A stretch of DNA of 40,797 bases from Chloroflexota bacterium (GTDB lineage: Bacteria; Chloroflexota; Dormibacteria; Dormibacterales; Dormibacteraceae). Each line of letters begins with the position of its first letter. Position 1 is the stretch's first letter. The translations under genes were made by a program, and so were the position numbers. The stretch lies in assembly GCA_005880175.1 (NCBI GenBank), contig VBJR01000167.1, positions 9,035-49,831 of the forward strand. Reading direction: 5' to 3'. This document shows, piece after piece, positions 39,083-40,797 of this stretch. Under the pieces are notes generated by a model. That model was given only the letters and a program-made list of their open reading frames with translations. It did not search any database and had not been told where the DNA came from.

Positions 39083-40657
39083 ATGACCGGCTCCACAAGA
39101 CGCCTGCTCGCGGTGGCGGCCGTGCTGCTCTCAGCCTGCACGCAGGGCGGTTCGTCCGGAGTCCGCGTGGGAGCGGAGAGTGGGAGCGGCGGCGGGCTCG
39201 TGGTCCCCACCGACCGCGGCGCGGTGCGCGGCGCGCTGGCCGGCCAGGTCCGTACGTTCCTGGGCATCCCGTACGCCGCGCCCCCGGTCGGCGGGCTTCG
39301 CTGGCGGCCGCCGCAGGTGCACTCCGCGTGGTCCGGGGTGCGCGACGCCACGCAGTTCGGAAGCCCCTGCCCTCAGATCGCTGGCCAGGGCAACCCGGGC
39401 AGCACTGACGAGGACTGTCTGCTCCTGAACGTCTACACGCCGGCGCAGGCGCACCGGGGCGAGCAACTCCCGGTCATGGTCTGGATCCACGGCGGCGCCC
39501 TAGAGACCGGCGCGGGCAGTCTCTACGACCCCGCCCAGCTCGTGGCCCACGGCGTCATCGTGGTCACCATCAACTACCGGCTGGGCGCGCTCGGCTTCCT
39601 GGCCGATCCCGCGTTCTCGAGCGGAGCGTCCGGGAACTACGGGATGATGGATCAGATCGCCGCCCTGCGTTGGACCCAGCGCAACATCCGGGAGTTCGGC
39701 GGCGACTCGCGCAACGTGACCATCTTCGGCCAGTCGGCTGGCGGCCTCAGCGTCCTCACTCTGCTCGTATCGCCGCTCGCGCATGGCCTCTTCACCAAGG
39801 CCATCGAGGAGAGCGGCGCGTACTCTCTGGTGTCTCTTCAGCTCGTGGAGGCGACCCAGTCCGAGGCCAACGCCGGCGGCGTGGCGTTCGCCACGGCCGT
39901 TGGCTGCGTCGGCGGAAGCGCGACGTGCCTGCGTCGCGTGCCGGTGGCGTCGCTGCTCGCCCACCAGGCCAGCAAGGGGTACGCGCCGCACATCGACGGC
40001 AAGGTCCTGACGCAGTCGATCGGGGCGGCGCTCGACAGCGGGGCGTTTGCCCGGGTGCCGCTGATCGTGGGCAGCAACCGCGACGAGTAGCGGCTTTTCG
40101 TCGCCCAGGCTGAGGCGGCGAGCGGCAAGCCGCTCACTGCTGCCGGGTATGAGGCGGCGCTCGCGACAACGCTCCCCCGCCTATCGGCGGGTCAGCTCGC
40201 CAGCGCCAACTATCCGCTCAGCGCGTATAGCGGCAACCCCAGCATCGCGCTGGGGGCGGCGGGGACAGACGTCTCCTTCGCGTGCCAGACCGGCAGCGCG
40301 GTGCGCTCGGCCTCGCAGTTCGTGCCCACATACCAGTACGAGTACGCGGACGAGCAGGCGCCTCCCGTGATGCCCGGCATCAGCTTCCCGATGGGAGCTT
40401 CGCACGCCGCCGAGCTGCAGTACCTGTTCCCCAACTTCGGGCTCAGCCCGCTCTCGCCGGCCCAGCAGACGCTGTCGGCCACGATGATGGCTTACTGGAC
40501 GCAGTTCGCGAAGACCGGCGATCCCAATGCGACCGCCGCTCTCGCGTGGGCTCGCTACAGCGCGGCGAGTGGCCGCTTCCTGTCGCTGGCGCCGCCCACC
40601 CCGACGGTGGCCGACGGCTTCGCCGCTGAGCACAAGTGCTCGCTCTGGGGCCGGTGA
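39083..40657 (+). pseudogene. Type-B carboxylesterase lipoprotein interrupted by an amber codon
   Basis: The reading frame of 525 codons is open except for TAG at 40088-40090. The N-terminal part has a lipoprotein signal (LLSAC), LVVPTDRGAVRGAL, TFLGIPYAAPPVGGLRWRPP, EDCLLLNVYTP, the nucleophile in TIFGQSAGGLSVLT and VGSNRDE with the acid Glu. After the stop the same frame continues RLFVAQAEAASGKPL through FPMGASHAAELQYLFP (catalytic His) to KCSLWGR, so both halves of a complete esterase are present. Homologues usually have Trp after NRDE, and TGG to TAG is one transition. GGGAGGA precedes the ATG. The truncated 335-residue product would lack the His. Recent inactivation, suppression or a sequencing error are all possible. 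Confidence 0.85.
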
Positions 40658-40701
40658 CGCCGGCCGCGAGCAGAGTTGGTGCAATGGCAGGACGTAACTA
40701 T

Positions 40702-40797
40702 TCAGGTCCGCGCGTAGGCGGCTGAGCGGGCCGGAGCCAGGGCTTGGCGGATGAGGGTCTGCGGAGAGGTGGGGCGGTTGGTTATGGTGTCGGGCGC
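40702..40797 (-). CDS. 3' end of a truncated ORF, possibly transposase
   Basis: 31 codons open from the right edge to TGA at 40704-40702, ending RQALAPARSAAYART. Just beyond the stop is an AT-richer stretch (GTAACTATTCAG around 40694-40705) that resembles the kind of sequence found at insertion sequence ends, for example IS66-like elements, and composition changes here. The identification is weak because only the tail is visible. Confidence 0.3.
   Translation of the reverse strand, partial: APDTITNRPTSPQTLIRQALAPARSAAYART

Noticed and set aside
40088..40090. Selenocysteine or pyrrolysine at the esterase stop
   Set aside because: The codon is TAG, not TGA, so not selenocysteine; no sign of pyrrolysine use, and Trp is expected at this position.
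1..40797. CRISPR array, tRNA or rRNA genes
   Set aside because: No regularly spaced repeats, cloverleaf-like segments or rRNA-like sequence were noticed on reading both strands; a covariance-model scan would be needed to exclude small RNAs.

Overview
This window looks like a chromosomal segment of a high-GC Gram-positive bacterium (Actinomycetota). Composition is very GC-rich with strong G/C at third codon positions, GTG starts are common, and at least eight gene pairs are joined by 4-bp ATGA or GTGA stop/start overlaps. Lipobox and Tat-type signals are frequent. The gene families (TioE-type double MerR, ROK regulator with XylF/G/H-like sugar ABC genes, LAL regulator, DesK/DesR-like pair, mycothiol-type PIG-L deacetylase family, LLM flavin oxidoreductase) are typical of actinomycetes. 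A deep lineage such as Thermoleophilia/Solirubrobacterales is possible, but I cannot assign it from sequence alone.

Layout. 1-3.4 kb (minus): secreted TAP-like alpha/beta hydrolase, a Bcr/CflA-type MFS exporter without a standard start codon, and a winged-helix protein cut by the window edge. 3.5-3.8 kb: a small exported protein with a collagen-like Gly-X-Y tract. 3.8-8.2 kb: lipoprotein sugar-dehydrogenase-like propeller, serine hydrolase, and a double-MerR regulator divergent from an erythromycin esterase. 8.3-15.4 kb: a sugar-uptake locus (binding protein, ATPase, permease, ROK repressor, secreted GH3 glycosidase). Here the ATPase has lost its Q-loop segment and the permease is frameshifted across the region of its first membrane helix. 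15.3-19 kb: PIG-L deacetylase, then an ECF sigma factor coupled to a large membrane-anchored Big_5/beta-propeller sensor that is also frameshifted. 19-26 kb (minus): methyltransferase, B12-binding radical SAM enzyme, and a tightly coupled signalling operon (LAL regulator, histidine kinase, LuxR response regulator). 25.9-28.6 kb (plus): cupin, DHA2 exporter, LLM flavin oxidoreductase. 28.6-32.3 kb: a probable redox module with a FAD reductase, a 77-residue partner, a Cys-rich HTH regulator with a clear inverted-repeat operator, and a Tat-exported ferritin-like protein.

32.5-38 kb looks like a separate block, less extreme in GC. It holds a MacB-like tripartite ABC system (permease frameshifted) led by a lipoprotein made of two copies of a Cys-containing domain, and is divergent from an OmpR/HK pair. 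Two direct repeats with an 11-bp period sit just upstream of the response regulator. 38-40.8 kb is degraded: a frameshifted remnant, a small coiled-coil protein, a type-B carboxylesterase interrupted by an amber codon, and what may be the end of a mobile element at the right edge.

No rRNA, tRNA or CRISPR array was seen. The most striking overall signal is the number of lesions in recognisable genes (at least five in about 31 kb, plus a missing start codon). This means either real gene decay or assembly errors, and reads would settle it. The best candidates for something new are the Cys-rich-regulator redox module, the duplicated-domain lipoprotein with its two-component/ABC system, and the sigma-coupled Big_5/propeller sensor.
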